Assembly: GCA_016190175.1 (NCBI GenBank)
Contig: JACPRC010000075.1
Coordinates: 1 to 32,806 of the forward strand
Reading direction: 5' to 3'
Length of the DNA: 32,806 nt
Source: Planctomycetota bacterium
GTDB lineage: Bacteria > Planctomycetota > MHYJ01 > JACPRB01
The notes under the pieces were generated by a model. It had not been told where the DNA came from. It saw nothing but the letters and a program-made list of their open reading frames with translations, and searched no databases. Positions 6,619 through 16,003 of the stretch are shown piece after piece; position 1 is the first letter of the stretch, and each line of letters starts with the position of its first letter. The position numbers were made by a program, and so were the translations under genes.

Positions 6619-8670
6619 TCACAGCTCCTGAGGCGGATGGGTCCCGCGCTTCACCGCCCACGCCCGCGCCTCCTCGAGCAGCGGCCGGATCGCGTCGGCC
6701 CGGGACGGATCAAGCTCGAGGGCGCGCTCCCAATCCTGGATCGCATGGTTGAACGCCTTCAGCGCGAAGTGGGCGTGCCCCCGCTCGAACCACGCGCCGT
6801 AGAGGCCCGCGTTGAGGCGCGTCGCGCGCGTCAGGCTGTCCAGCGCCTGCTCGTACAGGTCCTTCACCTTCTTGCCCTGCGCCAGCCGGAGCTTCGCGAG
6901 GGCCACCTTGATGACGCCGAGGTCCTTGAGGACGTACGCGTTGCCCGGCTCGAGGGTCAGCGCCGCCGTGAAATCGTCGATCGCCCGGAGGTAGAAGTCG
7001 TCCGCGTCCGCGCCGGCCCGCTTGGCCTCGCGCGCGACGTAGAAGTACACCGTGCCCCGGTTGTGCAGCGCGGCCACGTTGGTCATGTCGAGCCGACACG
7101 CCTCGTTGAGCTCGTTGAGCGCCATCTGGAAGAGGTCGAGCGGGCTCTTCCCGAGGGCGCGCGCGTAGCGGGCGCTGAAGATGAGGATGTTCGCGGAGTT
7201 GAGGCGGGCCGTCGAGTGTTCCGGCCTCAGGGCGTTGGCCTTCGTGAAGTCGTCCAGGCTCCCCTTGCACGCCTCGCCGGGGTCTTTGCCGTCGAGCGAC
7301 AGGATGATCGCCTTGGCGAGCCGGAGCACGCCGCGCTGCGTGCGCACGTCGTAGTTCTTCCTCTGCTGCTCGATCGCCAGCGAGAGGCCCGCCTCCCCCT
7401 CGTCGAGCCGTTGGAGCACGCCGTCGCGCTTCGAGGGGTCCGCCCCCGCCTGCGCACCCTGCCGGATCAGGTCCTTGAACATCGTTATGGATTCCTCGAT
7501 CCGGCCGGCATGGAGGGCGGCCAGCCCCTGGGCGAACTTCATCTCGTCGTCGGACTGGATCGGCTTTCCCTCGATCACGCGGTCGAGGTCGTCCACCATC
7601 TGCCGCGGGTGCTCGTATCGGCGGACGGGGTCTTTCGCCATCGCGCGGAAGACGATCCGTTCCAGGTCGCCCGGGATCGAGGGGTCCAGCTCCGTCGGCT
7701 TCGGCGGCTCCTCGTGGACCGTCTTCAGGCAGCAGTTGAGCGGCGTGTCCGCCTCGAAGGGAGGCTTGCCCGTGAGGATGAAGTAGAGCGTCGCGCCGAG
7801 CCCGTAGACGTCCGTCCGCACCGTGATGTCGTGTTTCCTCCCCAGGGCCTGTTCGGGGGCGAGGTATCCCGGCGTTCCGCGGACCTCCCCGGCCTTGGGC
7901 AGGAGCGTCGTCGCCTCGATGTCCACGGAGCCGATCGGGGGTGCCTGGCCGAAGTCCGTGACGTGCACCTCCCCGTTCGCGTCGATGAGGATGTTCCGCG
8001 GCTTGATGTCCAGGTGCAGCACGCCGGCCTGGTGCGCGTCGTGGATGGCGCGCGCGGCGTCCCGGAGGATCTTCGCCGCCTTCTCGGCGGTCAGGCCGGC
8101 GCGGCGGAGGTTCTCCAGGTTCCTTCCTTCCACATAGTCCAGCACGATGAAGGGGATCGAGATCGACCCCTCCGTCATGCCCGTCTCATAGCAGTGCACG
8201 ACGCCGGAGTGCACGACGCGGCCCGCGGAGAGCGCGTCTTCGAGCACCTCCTTCACGTTGCCGCGGCGGAAGCTCGTCAGGAGCTTCAGCGCCTTCCACT
8301 TCTGCTCTTCGCAGTCCCAGGTCTTCCAGACGCTGCCCAGGCTGCCCTTCCCGATCTCCTCGACGCGGACATACTTGCCCATGTGCAGCCCGGGCTGCTG
8401 CATCGCCTTCGTGACCTCGGGAGGGACGCCCGTGCCTCCCTTGAGCTTCTGGAGGATCTCCTTCGCCTTCCTGAGCCGCGACAGCCGGCGCAGCTCGTCG
8501 ACGACCTCCTTCACCTGCTCCTCCGTAAGCAGCCCCCGCTTCTGGAGGACGGCCGGCAGCTCCGCCCCGCCGGGCCCGAGCAGCTCGGAGACGACCGAGT
8601 CCAGGTCCTTCTGCGAGAGGAGCCCCTTCTCGAGGACGACGCGCCCGAATTCGACGTCTTCTTCGCGCAT
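6619..8670 (-). CDS. Hanks-type Ser/Thr kinase with C-terminal TPRs (non-RD kinase)
   Basis: The product is 683 residues. Residues 5-65 hold two short helical hairpins ([20 protein letters not shown] and [19 protein letters not shown]), like the N-terminal module found in planctomycete kinases. The kinase domain spans about 100-365: glycine loop IGKGSLGSV (106-114), Lys129, HLDIKPRN (219-226), DFG (239-241), APE (271-273). The usual HRD reads HLD, so the activation-loop-binding Arg is missing while catalytic Asp221 and Asn226 remain. Residues 375-675 are TPR-type helices, ending in a clear repeat ([20 protein letters not shown]). There is no transmembrane segment, so it is cytosolic. It is transcribed with the FliG-like gene and lies upstream of the EBP. 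Confidence 0.92.
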   Translation of the reverse strand: MREEDVEFGRVVLEKGLLSQKDLDSVVSELLGPGGAELPAVLQKRGLLTEEQVKEVVDELRRLSRLRKAKEILQKLKGGTGVPPEVTKAMQQPGLHMGKYVRVEEIGKGSLGSVWKTWDCEEQKWKALKLLTSFRRGNVKEVLEDALSAGRVVHSGVVHCYETGMTEGSISIPFIVLDYVEGRNLENLRRAGLTAEKAAKILRDAARAIHDAHQAGVLHLDIKPRNILIDANGEVHVTDFGQAPPIGSVDIEATTLLPKAGEVRGTPGYLAPEQALGRKHDITVRTDVYGLGATLYFILTGKPPFEADTPLNCCLKTVHEEPPKPTELDPSIPGDLERIVFRAMAKDPVRRYEHPRQMVDDLDRVIEGKPIQSDDEMKFAQGLAALHAGRIEESITMFKDLIRQGAQAGADPSKRDGVLQRLDEGEAGLSLAIEQQRKNYDVRTQRGVLRLAKAIILSLDGKDPGEACKGSLDDFTKANALRPEHSTARLNSANILIFSARYARALGKSPLDLFQMALNELNEACRLDMTNVAALHNRGTVYFYVAREAKRAGADADDFYLRAIDDFTAALTLEPGNAYVLKDLGVIKVALAKLRLAQGKKVKDLYEQALDSLTRATRLNAGLYGAWFERGHAHFALKAFNHAIQDWERALELDPSRADAIRPLLEEARAWAVKRGTHPPQEL

Positions 8671-8732
8671 ATGCGGTCCTGTCGCCCAGGATTGTATCGT
8701 CCTCGTCCGGGTTCGGGCACGGGAATTCGGTG

Positions 8733-8839
8733 TCCGCCACCGAGGCGGATCGCCACGGAGACGCGGAGGAGGCTCCCGGCCGTCCGAAGGGCCGGGTCAT
8801 GAAAGATGGTTGGCGGACATCGAGAATTCGCGGTATAAT
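8733..8839 (+). promoter_or_regulatory. divergent kinase-kinase intergenic region with plus-strand promoter
   Basis: TTGGCG (8810-8815), 18 bases, TATAAT (8834-8839) forms a good sigma-70-type promoter, with a start near 8846 and a leader of about 40 bases to 8888. Upstream lies a hairpin TCCGCC-ACCGA-GGCGGA (8733-8749). A short CACGGAG/CGCGGAGG tract (8754-8769) resembles one arm of the intergenic repeats seen elsewhere. For the minus-strand kinase only a weak TACAAT (8691-8696) is visible. Confidence 0.6.
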
Positions 8840-8887
8840 CGGGCCGACGGGGCGGGATGCGCCCGCAAAGGTCCGGGGAGACTCGGG

Positions 8888-11212
8888 ATGGCCGGAAGCG
8901 CCTCCAGGGAATGGGACGATACTCCGTCCGACCTCCTGGATCCGCAGACGGGGACGCCCTCGCACGGCTCCTTCACCGGAGAGACCCCCCGCGAGGTCGC
9001 CGCCGCCGCGCGCGATCCCAGGAGCCGGACGGGTCGATACGTCCGCGTCCGCCCCCTCGGGCGCGGCGGCCGCAGCCACGTCTGGCTCGCCTGGGATCCG
9101 GACCTCGGCCGCTTCGTCGCCCTCAAGATCCTCCTCTCCCCCGACGACCCCGTCGAGGTCCAGCGGTTCCACCGCGAGGCCCAGACCGCCGCCCGGCTCT
9201 TCCACCCGAACATCGCCCCCATATTCGAGGTGGGCGCGGAAACCGACGCGGCCGGGAGACAGATCCACTTCATCGCCATGGAGTACATCGACGGTTTGAC
9301 CCTCTCCCGGGTCGGACTCGAACACCGCCCCCTCGTCGCGGCGATCCGCGACTGCGCGCTCGCTCTCGACTATGCCCACCGCGAGGGCGTGATCCACCGC
9401 GACATCAAGCCGTCGAACATCATGATCGACGCGAAGGGGCATCCCTACCTCATGGACTTCGGTCTCGCGAAGACGACCGAGCTTCCGTCCACGCTGACCC
9501 TGACGGGGCAGATCCTCGGGACCCCCTCCTACATGTCGCCGGAGCAGGCGCAGGGGAAGATCCGCGAGCTGACGCCCCGCACGGACGTGTACGGGATGGG
9601 CGCGACGCTGTACGAAATGCTCCTCCGCCGGAAGCCCTTCGAAGGCGAGGACCCGTACGACATCCTCAAGCAGGTCGTCGAGCGCGAGCCGCCGGCGCCG
9701 CGGAAGCTCGATCCGGCGCTCTCGCAGGATCTGGAGACGGTCGTGCTCCGCGCGATGGACAAGGAACCCGCCCGGCGGTATCCGAGCGCGCGGGACCTCG
9801 CCGACGATCTCACGCGGTATCTGAACGGCGACCCCATCCTCGCCCGGCGCACGTCGCGCTTCACCCGCGCCTTCAAGCTCGCCCGGAAGCACCGCGCGCT
9901 GACGGCCCTCGGGATCGTCGTCCTCCTTGCCGTCGCCGCCGTCGGCGGGATGCTCGTCCGCTCGCGCCTCCTCGCGGCGCAGGCGAGGGCGGAAGAGCGC
10001 CGCGCCCAGGCCGCGCACCGGCTGCGCGAGGTCGAGGCCGCGCTGGCCGCGGCACGGAGCAACCGCAGACCCGGCGCGTATCACGCGGTCCTGGGCCTCG
10101 ACCCGCGCAACGCCGAGGCGTACGCCTTCCTCGCGGAGCACTACTTCGGTTCCTGGAAGGAAGCGGAAGACGCGAAGACCGCGGACGAGTTCGAGACGCT
10201 CGTCCGCGCCTACGACCGCGCGGGCCGGTTCTCCGACGAGTTCAGGCGGGAGGGGCGGATCGCGCTGGAGACGCGCGGCGCGGACGGTCCCGTCGAGACC
10301 TCCGTCACGGCGTTCCTCTGCGTCGAGCGGAACCGGTGCCTCGTGGCGGACGACTTCCATCCGATCGACCTCGGGAAGGCGCCGTTGAACGCGACGCTGG
10401 CCACCGGCTCCTATGTGGTGCGGGTCCGCTCGAAGGGATACGCGGATGTCCGCCTTCCCGTGAACGTGGGTCGCAACACGTCGGAGCGCCGGTCGGTGCG
10501 GCTCTACACGGAGGCGGAGGTCGGGGAGGGTTTCGTCTTCGTCCCCGGCGGCGGCGACGTTGCGGACTTCTTCATCGCGCGATTGGAGACCACGGCCGGG
10601 GAGTATCTGGACTACCTCAACGCGCTCCTTGTCGAGGGGCGACGATCCGATGCCCTCGCGCGGGTCCCGCGCGCGCAGGAAGAAGGGAGTCCGTTCTGGC
10701 CGGAGGTGGACAGACGGATCGTCCTGCCGCGGAAGTGGAGCCGCGACCTGCCGGTGATGGCGATCAGTTGGCACGACGCGGTCGAGTACTGCAGGTGGCG
10801 GACGGGCCGGGCGCGGGAGAAGGGGGAGAAGGTGCGCTACCGGCTTCCCCGGGAGGCGGAGTGGGAGAAGGCGGCGAGGGGCGCGGACGGCCGCGCCTTC
10901 CCGTGGGGCAACGTGTGGGTGAGAGAGTACTGCAAGAACCCCTTCAGCCGGCCGGGCCACGAGCCCGAACCGGAACCCGTGGGCTCGTATCCGGAGGACG
11001 AGTCTCCGTACGGCGTGCGCGACCTCGCCGGCGGTGCGCGCGAGTGGTGCATGGACGAGGTCGAGGGGCTGCCCGGGTGGCGGGTCGCGCGCGGGGGCTC
11101 CTGGTCGATCGTCGAGGAGTGGAGTTTCCGCGCGACGGTCCGCGCGCCGATGCGCGGCGACAGCGTCCGCAGCAGTTGCGGGATCCGTCTCGTGCGGGAG
11201 GCGGCCCCGTGA
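8888..11212 (+). CDS. membrane Ser/Thr kinase fused to an FGE/SUMF1-like domain
   Basis: The product is 774 residues from an ATG with GGGGAG seven bases upstream. The kinase domain spans 50-315, with GxG loop LGRGGRSHV (58-66), Lys80, HRDIKPSN (170-177), DFG (190-192) and SPE (217-219), so it is a complete RD kinase. A transmembrane helix lies at about 338-357, followed by a charged coil. Residues 470-540 look like a PEGA-type beta domain ([23 protein letters not shown]). Residues 548-771 form a sulfatase-modifying-factor fold: [67 protein letters not shown]. The paired catalytic cysteines of formylglycine-generating enzyme are absent, so this probably binds rather than oxidises a substrate. 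A cytosolic kinase with an external sensor is the natural reading. Confidence 0.93.
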   Translation: MAGSASREWDDTPSDLLDPQTGTPSHGSFTGETPREVAAAARDPRSRTGRYVRVRPLGRGGRSHVWLAWDPDLGRFVALKILLSPDDPVEVQRFHREAQTAARLFHPNIAPIFEVGAETDAAGRQIHFIAMEYIDGLTLSRVGLEHRPLVAAIRDCALALDYAHREGVIHRDIKPSNIMIDAKGHPYLMDFGLAKTTELPSTLTLTGQILGTPSYMSPEQAQGKIRELTPRTDVYGMGATLYEMLLRRKPFEGEDPYDILKQVVEREPPAPRKLDPALSQDLETVVLRAMDKEPARRYPSARDLADDLTRYLNGDPILARRTSRFTRAFKLARKHRALTALGIVVLLAVAAVGGMLVRSRLLAAQARAEERRAQAAHRLREVEAALAAARSNRRPGAYHAVLGLDPRNAEAYAFLAEHYFGSWKEAEDAKTADEFETLVRAYDRAGRFSDEFRREGRIALETRGADGPVETSVTAFLCVERNRCLVADDFHPIDLGKAPLNATLATGSYVVRVRSKGYADVRLPVNVGRNTSERRSVRLYTEAEVGEGFVFVPGGGDVADFFIARLETTAGEYLDYLNALLVEGRRSDALARVPRAQEEGSPFWPEVDRRIVLPRKWSRDLPVMAISWHDAVEYCRWRTGRAREKGEKVRYRLPREAEWEKAARGADGRAFPWGNVWVREYCKNPFSRPGHEPEPEPVGSYPEDESPYGVRDLAGGAREWCMDEVEGLPGWRVARGGSWSIVEEWSFRATVRAPMRGDSVRSSCGIRLVREAAP

Positions 11213-11982
11213 CTCCTCCCTCCCGCTGGCTCCTGGCCACGGCGGTGCTCTTCGCGGGGGTGAGCGTGCTCGCGGCGGCGCTGCGCGAGCGGGGGCAGGT
11301 CCCGGCGCGCGCGGCACACGCGCCGCGGCCGGAGGCGGCCCCGGCGGTCGAGGAGCCGGAGACGCCGGCCGGGACGGCCGTCGCGGAGCGGTTGACGCCG
11401 GAGCTGGCGAGGGCGCGGCTGTCGCGCCCCGGCATCTCCGGAGAGGAGGCGCGCGAGGCGCTCCGGGACGCCGCGGCGCGGCTCGACCGGACCGACGCGC
11501 GCTCGCTGGTGCTGGAGGCGCTGTTCGATCCCGCGGCCGCCCTCACGATGCGGATGCAGGCGCTCCTTCTCCTGCCCTCGGTGCAGGAGCCCGGGGACGC
11601 GGCGGCGCTGGAGCGGCTCATGGGCGACCGCACCTTCCCCGCGCGCTACCTGATCGCGAAGACGATGGGCGAGCTCTCCGACCCGCGCGCGACGGAGCTG
11701 CTCGCCTCGTGGATCCGCACGGAGTTCGACGACTCGGCGCGGATCCAGGCGGCGCGGGCGCTGCGTTCCCGGGCGGGCGAGCCGGCGGCCGCGGCGGCCC
11801 TGCGGGACGCGGCGCTCTCGGACCGCAACGAGCTGGTGCGCCAGGAGGCGCTGCGCGCGATCCTCGACGGCGGTGCGCCCGGGGCGCGGGAGTTCGTCCG
11901 GGAGATCCTCTCGCTCGCCTCCACCCCCCCGTCCGTCCGCGCCGTCGCCCGGGGGTGGCGCGAGCTCCATCCCGGCGACTGA
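11209..11982 (+). CDS. membrane-anchored HEAT-repeat protein
   Basis: The product is 257 residues from a GTG whose last two bases are part of the kinase stop (GTGA overlap), so translation is probably coupled. Residues 7-25 are a signal anchor ([19 protein letters not shown]), then a Pro/Ala/Glu linker to about 60. From residue 62 to the end are helical pairs of HEAT or Armadillo type, for example [60 protein letters not shown]. Repeat proteins of this kind are scaffolds. The tight coupling suggests it partners the external part of the kinase encoded just before it. No enzyme motif is seen. Confidence 0.88.
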   Translation: MTPPSRWLLATAVLFAGVSVLAAALRERGQVPARAAHAPRPEAAPAVEEPETPAGTAVAERLTPELARARLSRPGISGEEAREALRDAAARLDRTDARSLVLEALFDPAAALTMRMQALLLLPSVQEPGDAAALERLMGDRTFPARYLIAKTMGELSDPRATELLASWIRTEFDDSARIQAARALRSRAGEPAAAAALRDAALSDRNELVRQEALRAILDGGAPGAREFVREILSLASTPPSVRAVARGWRELHPGD

Positions 11983-12033
11983 GAGCCCGGTTCCCCGCCC
12001 CCGGAACCCCGCCGCTTTCTGCGCGATTTTTCC

Positions 12034-12063
12034 TTGATTTTCAATGGTGGTAGTGAATATAAT
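12034..12063 (+). promoter_or_regulatory. sigma-70-type promoter of the beta-propeller/receiver operon
   Basis: TTGATT (12034-12039), 18 bases, TATAAT (12058-12063). The start is expected near 12070, about 28 bases before the ATG at 12098. It lies in a local AT-rich dip that contrasts with the surrounding GC-rich coding sequence. A small GGTTCC/GGAACC hairpin (11989-12008) after the HEAT gene may end the previous transcript. Confidence 0.75.
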
Positions 12064-12097
12064 ATGGACGCGGGGAGAATGTAGTGCGGAGGCGGCC

Positions 12098-13249
12098 ATG
12101 GGTAGCGGGATTCGGGCGCTGCTGCTTGCTTCACTCCTGTGCGTCGGGCTCTCGTTCTCGCCGATGGGGACCGCTCCGGCGGACGCGGGTCGTGACGATC
12201 ATGGAGCGAAGACGCGCTTCTTCCAGTTCGCGATCTCGGCGGACGGAAGCGCGGCGTATGTCGCCGTCGCGGATCGCCACACGGTCGTGAAGGTCCGGCT
12301 TTCGGACGGCGACGTGCTGGCCTCGCGGAAGTTCCGCGGCAAGGTGAGCGCGATCGAACTCTCGCGCGACGCGTCCCTCCTCGCCGTCGCACTCACGGGC
12401 GACGACCGCGTCGTCCTGGTGAACCCGGACACCCTCGAACCCGTTGCCGAGGCGCCGGTCGGCGAACTCCCGCGCCTGCTGGAGTTCGGCGTCGAAGGGA
12501 CGGACCTGTGCGTCCTCGCCACGAAGAGCGAGGAGATCGACGTCATCGATGTCCCGAGCCGGGGTACGGCGCAGATCGTCCCGCTGCCCTCGCGTCCGGC
12601 CTCCATGGCGCACTACGGCGAGCGGGTCGCGGTATGCCTGCCGGAGACGGGCGAGATCGCCGTCTTCTCGCATCCGGCCCATGAACTGATCGCGACGGTC
12701 CCGGTCTCCCCCACCCCGGACTGGATCTGCCGCGCGAGTTCCGGCGACTCCGGGCGTCCGGGGCACGCGGGCCACCAGAGCACATACACCTCCCGCCTGG
12801 GCGCCTTCATCCCGCCGGGGTCCTGGCCGGGAGGCGGGATGCCGGGGCCGGCCCTGGCCAACTACGGCCTCCTCGTGATCACGTCCCGGGAGTCCGACAC
12901 CGTGAGCATCGTGGACGGCGGCTCGCTCGCCGTCCTCGCGACCGCGAGCGTCCGGAAGCCGTTCATCGCCACCGGCGGGTGCGGCGCCTGGCAGCGGGCG
13001 TGCGTCCTGGGCGAGCACGGGAAGCGGCTCTCGGTCCTGGACACGGACCGCGCGAGTCCGACGTTCGGGACCGTCCTCTTCACGGTGAAGCTTGCGGAAC
13101 CGTGCGAGACGCTCGAGTCGGCCGCCGACGGGACCTGCTGGCTCGTGGGCGTGAGCCGCATGCGCCTCTACGCGGTGGACCCGATGACGCCCTCTTCCGA
13201 GCCGACGAAGGCGGTCCGGATCAAGCGCCACCGGCATGAGTGCGACTAG
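12098..13249 (+). CDS. secreted beta-propeller protein (YVTN-like)
   Basis: The product is 383 residues; the ATG at 12098 has GGAGG five bases upstream, whereas an earlier in-frame ATG would begin inside the promoter. A Sec signal peptide covers about residues 1-30 (LLLASLLCVGLSF). The rest is built from repeated four-strand blades of the YVTN/SMP-30/NHL kind: FAISADGSAAYVAVADRHTVVKV, IELSRDASLLAVALTGDDRVVLV, LVITSRESDTVSIVDGG, LDTDRASPTFGTV. There is a cysteine pair in the middle (DWIC) and another near the end (GTCWL). No catalytic signature is seen, so binding or scaffolding in the periplasm is likely. The stop overlaps the receiver-protein gene by 14 bases. Confidence 0.85.
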   Translation: MGSGIRALLLASLLCVGLSFSPMGTAPADAGRDDHGAKTRFFQFAISADGSAAYVAVADRHTVVKVRLSDGDVLASRKFRGKVSAIELSRDASLLAVALTGDDRVVLVNPDTLEPVAEAPVGELPRLLEFGVEGTDLCVLATKSEEIDVIDVPSRGTAQIVPLPSRPASMAHYGERVAVCLPETGEIAVFSHPAHELIATVPVSPTPDWICRASSGDSGRPGHAGHQSTYTSRLGAFIPPGSWPGGGMPGPALANYGLLVITSRESDTVSIVDGGSLAVLATASVRKPFIATGGCGAWQRACVLGEHGKRLSVLDTDRASPTFGTVLFTVKLAEPCETLESAADGTCWLVGVSRMRLYAVDPMTPSSEPTKAVRIKRHRHECD

Positions 13250-14468
13250 GGGGCCGCGCCGCATCCTCGTCGTCGAGGACGATTCCAAGCTCGCCGACAT
13301 TCTCGAACACAAGCTGCGGCAGGAGGGATGCCAGGTCCGGCGGGCCTCCACGGGCTTCGAGGCCGGGCTCCTCGTCCGCTCCTTCCGCCCCCACCTCGTC
13401 CTGCTCGACCTCATGCTTCCCGGCGTGGACGGCGCGGAGGTGTGCCGCCAGATCCGCACGGATCCCGAACTCTCCCGTGTCCGGGTCCTCGGCATGTCCG
13501 CCGCGAGCGACGACGCGCTGCTCGATCGGTTCCGGCGCCTCGCGGACGACTTCATGCCGAAACCCTTCAAGCTCGCCGAGATCCTGCCCCGGATCGAGAA
13601 GCTGCTGGGACCGGCGATCCCGGATCCGGAGCTCTTCGAGCGCAACCGCGTGGTCCTGCTCTCGAAGGACGCCGCATGGACGGACGCGGCGTCCCGCGCG
13701 CTCGGCTCGGCCGGATACGCGGTCGAGGCCTGCGCGACGCCGGAGGCGGCGGGTTTCGCGGTCGCGCGCACGGGGGCCGCGGCGATCGCGGCCAACGGAG
13801 TGGAGGCGCGGGTCCTGGAGACGCTGCGCCGGACCTTCCGGGTCGTCGAAGCGCCGCCGGAGCGGCTTCCGGACGCCGTTGCGGCCGCCGCGGGGCGCAT
13901 CATCCCCCGCCGCCGGTCGCGGGGGTTCCTGCCTTCGCTGATCGCCTCCCTCGGAATCCTCGCCGCCGCCGCGGCGCTGCTCCTCTGGCCGCGCTCGACC
14001 GCCCCGCCCGCGCCGGAACCGGACCCCGAGGTCGAGCAGTGGCGGACGCTGGAGCGGCGCGCGGCGGACGGGAGGCTCGTCTACTTCATGGGGAGCTACG
14101 TGGCGCGGGAAAGCCTCGGCGAAGGGACGCTTCTGCGGCTGGCGGACCGCACCGTGGAGGGGTTCGTCGTCGAGAGGGGCGAGGGGCTGGTCGTGCGCAC
14201 CGCCGCGGGGATGGTCACGCTGAAGAAGGCCGACGTGATCGAGCGGTGGCGCGCCCGGCTCCCGTACGAGGAGTACTGGGAGCGGTCGGCCGCGACCGAG
14301 GCCCGGGACGCGGGGGCCCTGCACGCCCTCGGACTCTGGTGCCGCGCGCGGGGCCTGCCCGAGGCCGCGGCCCGCGAGTTCCGGCGCGCCCTCGTGGCGG
14401 ACGCGAACCACGCGCCGTCGCGGCGCGAGCTGGGCTACGCCCTCCGCGGGGGCCGCTGGGTGCGCTGA
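13236..14468 (+). CDS. receiver-domain protein with transmembrane helix and external TPR-like tail
   Basis: The product is 410 residues. Residues 8-125 are a complete response-regulator receiver: acidic pair Asp15-Asp16 (context VVEDDS), phospho-acceptor Asp58 (LVLLDLMLPG), Lys109 (MPKPFK). Residues 137-210 look like a second, degenerate receiver (VVLLSKDAAWTDAASRALGSAGY). A single transmembrane helix lies at about 231-251. After a Pro-rich linker, residues 280-337 form an Sm-like beta unit (RTVEGFVVERGEGLVVRTAA), and 350-403 a TPR-like pair (ALGLWCRARGLPEAAAREFRRAL). No DNA-binding or enzymatic output domain exists. Phosphorylation in the cytosol may therefore be relayed across the membrane, or the receiver acts as a docking site. 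No histidine kinase is in the window. Confidence 0.87.
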   Translation: MSATRGPRRILVVEDDSKLADILEHKLRQEGCQVRRASTGFEAGLLVRSFRPHLVLLDLMLPGVDGAEVCRQIRTDPELSRVRVLGMSAASDDALLDRFRRLADDFMPKPFKLAEILPRIEKLLGPAIPDPELFERNRVVLLSKDAAWTDAASRALGSAGYAVEACATPEAAGFAVARTGAAAIAANGVEARVLETLRRTFRVVEAPPERLPDAVAAAAGRIIPRRRSRGFLPSLIASLGILAAAAALLLWPRSTAPPAPEPDPEVEQWRTLERRAADGRLVYFMGSYVARESLGEGTLLRLADRTVEGFVVERGEGLVVRTAAGMVTLKKADVIERWRARLPYEEYWERSAATEARDAGALHALGLWCRARGLPEAAAREFRRALVADANHAPSRRELGYALRGGRWVR

Positions 14469-14474
14469 CCCCAT

Positions 14475-14501
14475 CATAGATGGGTGATCGCCCCATTTAT
14501 G
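14475..14501 (+). terminator. hairpin after the receiver-protein gene
   Basis: CATAGATGGG (14475-14484), 7-base loop, CCCATTTATG (14492-14501): nine of ten positions pair. It begins 7 bases after the stop codon, as a terminator would, but has no T-run. Part of the same word returns as CATAAATG inside a TGCAT-AA-ATGCA palindrome just before the next promoter, so an operator role is also possible. Confidence 0.4.
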
Positions 14502-14560
14502 CGCCCCCATCCCGCATGTAAAGCCGTTGCATAAATGCACTCTTTTCGATTCACTTTTGC

Positions 14561-14589
14561 TTGACTCCGCGGCGCCGGATCACTATAGT
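14561..14589 (+). promoter_or_regulatory. strong sigma-70-type promoter of the duplicated secreted protein
   Basis: TTGACT (14561-14566), exactly 17 bases, TATAGT (14584-14589). This is the best housekeeping-type promoter in the window. The start is expected near 14596, giving a leader of about 37 bases that carries GGGAGGT five bases before the ATG at 14633. Confidence 0.85.
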
Positions 14590-14632
14590 CCCGCGAACGG
14601 TTTGGAACGGATTTTTCGGTGGGAGGTAGAAA

Positions 14633-15985
14633 ATGTCGCTCCGCGGCGGGATCGTGACCCTGGCGCTGCTCGTGGCGTGCGCGACGCCGGTCTTCGCGCA
14701 GGGATACCAGACGAACTTCGACGACTCCACGGGCTGGACCTTCGCCGGGGGGGCCAACGGCGTCGTCTGGGGCGTCGACGGCACGCCGTCGAGCGTGACC
14801 GGCGGGGCCTACCAGAGCGCCTCGAAGAGCCTCAATTACAACAACGCCACCAACTACAACTCCGGCTCCACGTCGACCAACAGCGGCACGGCCACGTCGT
14901 CGGCCATCACGGTCTCCGGGTCGAACCCGTCCCTGACGTTCTGGTGCAACTTCAAGACCGAGACGGGCTCCGACGACGCCAACTACGGCTACGACAAGCG
15001 CACGATGACGCTGACGCCGGGCACGGGCACGGCCGTCACCGCCAAGTTGGGCGTGACGAACTTCGACACGATCGTCGGCGCCTGCTCGGCGATGGGCACC
15101 TGGCACCAGCACACGGTCGCCCTCCAGTCCTCCTGGGGGACCGTGAAGATCCAGTTCAAGTTCGACACCGTCGACGAGATCGACAACAGCAACCCCGGCT
15201 GGTTCGTCGACACGCTCGCCGTGAGCGGCAGCGGCTCCGGGAACACGGGCGGCGGCGGGAATACGGGCCAGTTGAACACCGTCCAGGAGTGGAACTTCGA
15301 CGCCGGGATCGGCGGCTGGGCCGTGACGAGCTCCAACGCCTCCGTGACGTGGGCCGCGGACGGCACGCCGGCCGCCGTCGTCAACGGCCAGGCCTACAAG
15401 AGCGCGCCGAACAGCCTCAACTACAACAACGGGACGAATTTCGACGCGAGCGGCGCCACGAACAACGGCTCCGCCACCTCGCCGGCCATCAACCTCGCCG
15501 GCCTGACGGACGGGCAGATCACGTTCCAGTGCAATTACCAGACGGAGAGCGGAGCGACCTACGACAAACGCTTCGTCGAGGTCTCGACCGACGAATTCGC
15601 GACGACGGCGCTCTCCGTCCAGCTCAAGTCCAGCGGGACTGCGAGCGGACTCGGCGACTGCGCCGCGATGGGAACGTGGCACGCGCACACGCTGCTGGTC
15701 GACCCGGCGTGGGGCGCCTTCAAGCTCCGCTTCCGCTTCGACAGCGTGGACGGCATCGCGAACACCTACGCGGGCTGGTTCGTCGACGACGTGAAGGTGC
15801 AGGCGAAGGGACAGGTCGGCGGGTTCATCGACGACCTGCTCGGGGACGACAACGGCGACGGCCCGCACCGTCGCGCGTGCGGCGGCTCCGTTGCGGGCAG
15901 CCCCGCGCCGATCCTCGGAATGACCCTCGCAGGATTCGTCCTTGCGGTGGCGGCCCTCCTCACCATCCTCCGCCGCCTGCGATAA
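14633..15985 (+). CDS. secreted protein with two tandem jelly-roll-like domains and a C-terminal sorting-like tail
   Basis: The product is 450 residues with a Sec signal (about 1-23, ending ATPVFAQ). Two similar domains cover residues 24-198 and 218-391. Each has DGTP, then SLNYNN, then a cysteine strand (WCNFKTE, Cys105; QCNYQTE, Cys300), YDKR, a second cysteine before MGTWH (Cys151; Cys343), and GWFVD near the end. One disulfide per domain is likely. A Gly/Ser/Asn linker joins them. Composition is rich in Asn, Thr, Ser and Gly, as in surface adhesins and carbohydrate-binding sheets. After an acidic DDNGDG stretch the tail has CGGS (Cys416), a hydrophobic helix (429-446) and RRLR, the plan of CTERM-type sorting signals. 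It probably ends up on the cell surface. Confidence 0.88.
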   Translation: MSLRGGIVTLALLVACATPVFAQGYQTNFDDSTGWTFAGGANGVVWGVDGTPSSVTGGAYQSASKSLNYNNATNYNSGSTSTNSGTATSSAITVSGSNPSLTFWCNFKTETGSDDANYGYDKRTMTLTPGTGTAVTAKLGVTNFDTIVGACSAMGTWHQHTVALQSSWGTVKIQFKFDTVDEIDNSNPGWFVDTLAVSGSGSGNTGGGGNTGQLNTVQEWNFDAGIGGWAVTSSNASVTWAADGTPAAVVNGQAYKSAPNSLNYNNGTNFDASGATNNGSATSPAINLAGLTDGQITFQCNYQTESGATYDKRFVEVSTDEFATTALSVQLKSSGTASGLGDCAAMGTWHAHTLLVDPAWGAFKLRFRFDSVDGIANTYAGWFVDDVKVQAKGQVGGFIDDLLGDDNGDGPHRRACGGSVAGSPAPILGMTLAGFVLAVAALLTILRRLR

Positions 15986-16003
15986 TCCCCCGCGATCCCA
16001 CGG

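Noticed and set aside
4102-8802. Long open frames on the plus strand opposite the EBP and kinase genes (e.g. 4102-6126, 6637-8802).
   Set aside because: They are antisense mirrors of GC-rich coding genes: Arg/Gly/Ala/Val-rich, no domain motifs, no ribosome sites, while the minus strand has complete family signatures.
8857-11208. A plus-strand frame running through the kinase-FGE gene into the HEAT gene as one large protein.
   Set aside because: The part before 11209 is out of frame with the kinase and reads as Arg/Gly-rich noise; only the segment from the GTG at 11209 has a signal anchor and HEAT pattern.
10532-11209. Catalytic formylglycine-generating enzyme activity for the C-terminal domain of the kinase.
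   Set aside because: The fold motifs are present but the paired active-site cysteines are not; the single Cys near the end (SSCGIRL) is not in the catalytic arrangement.
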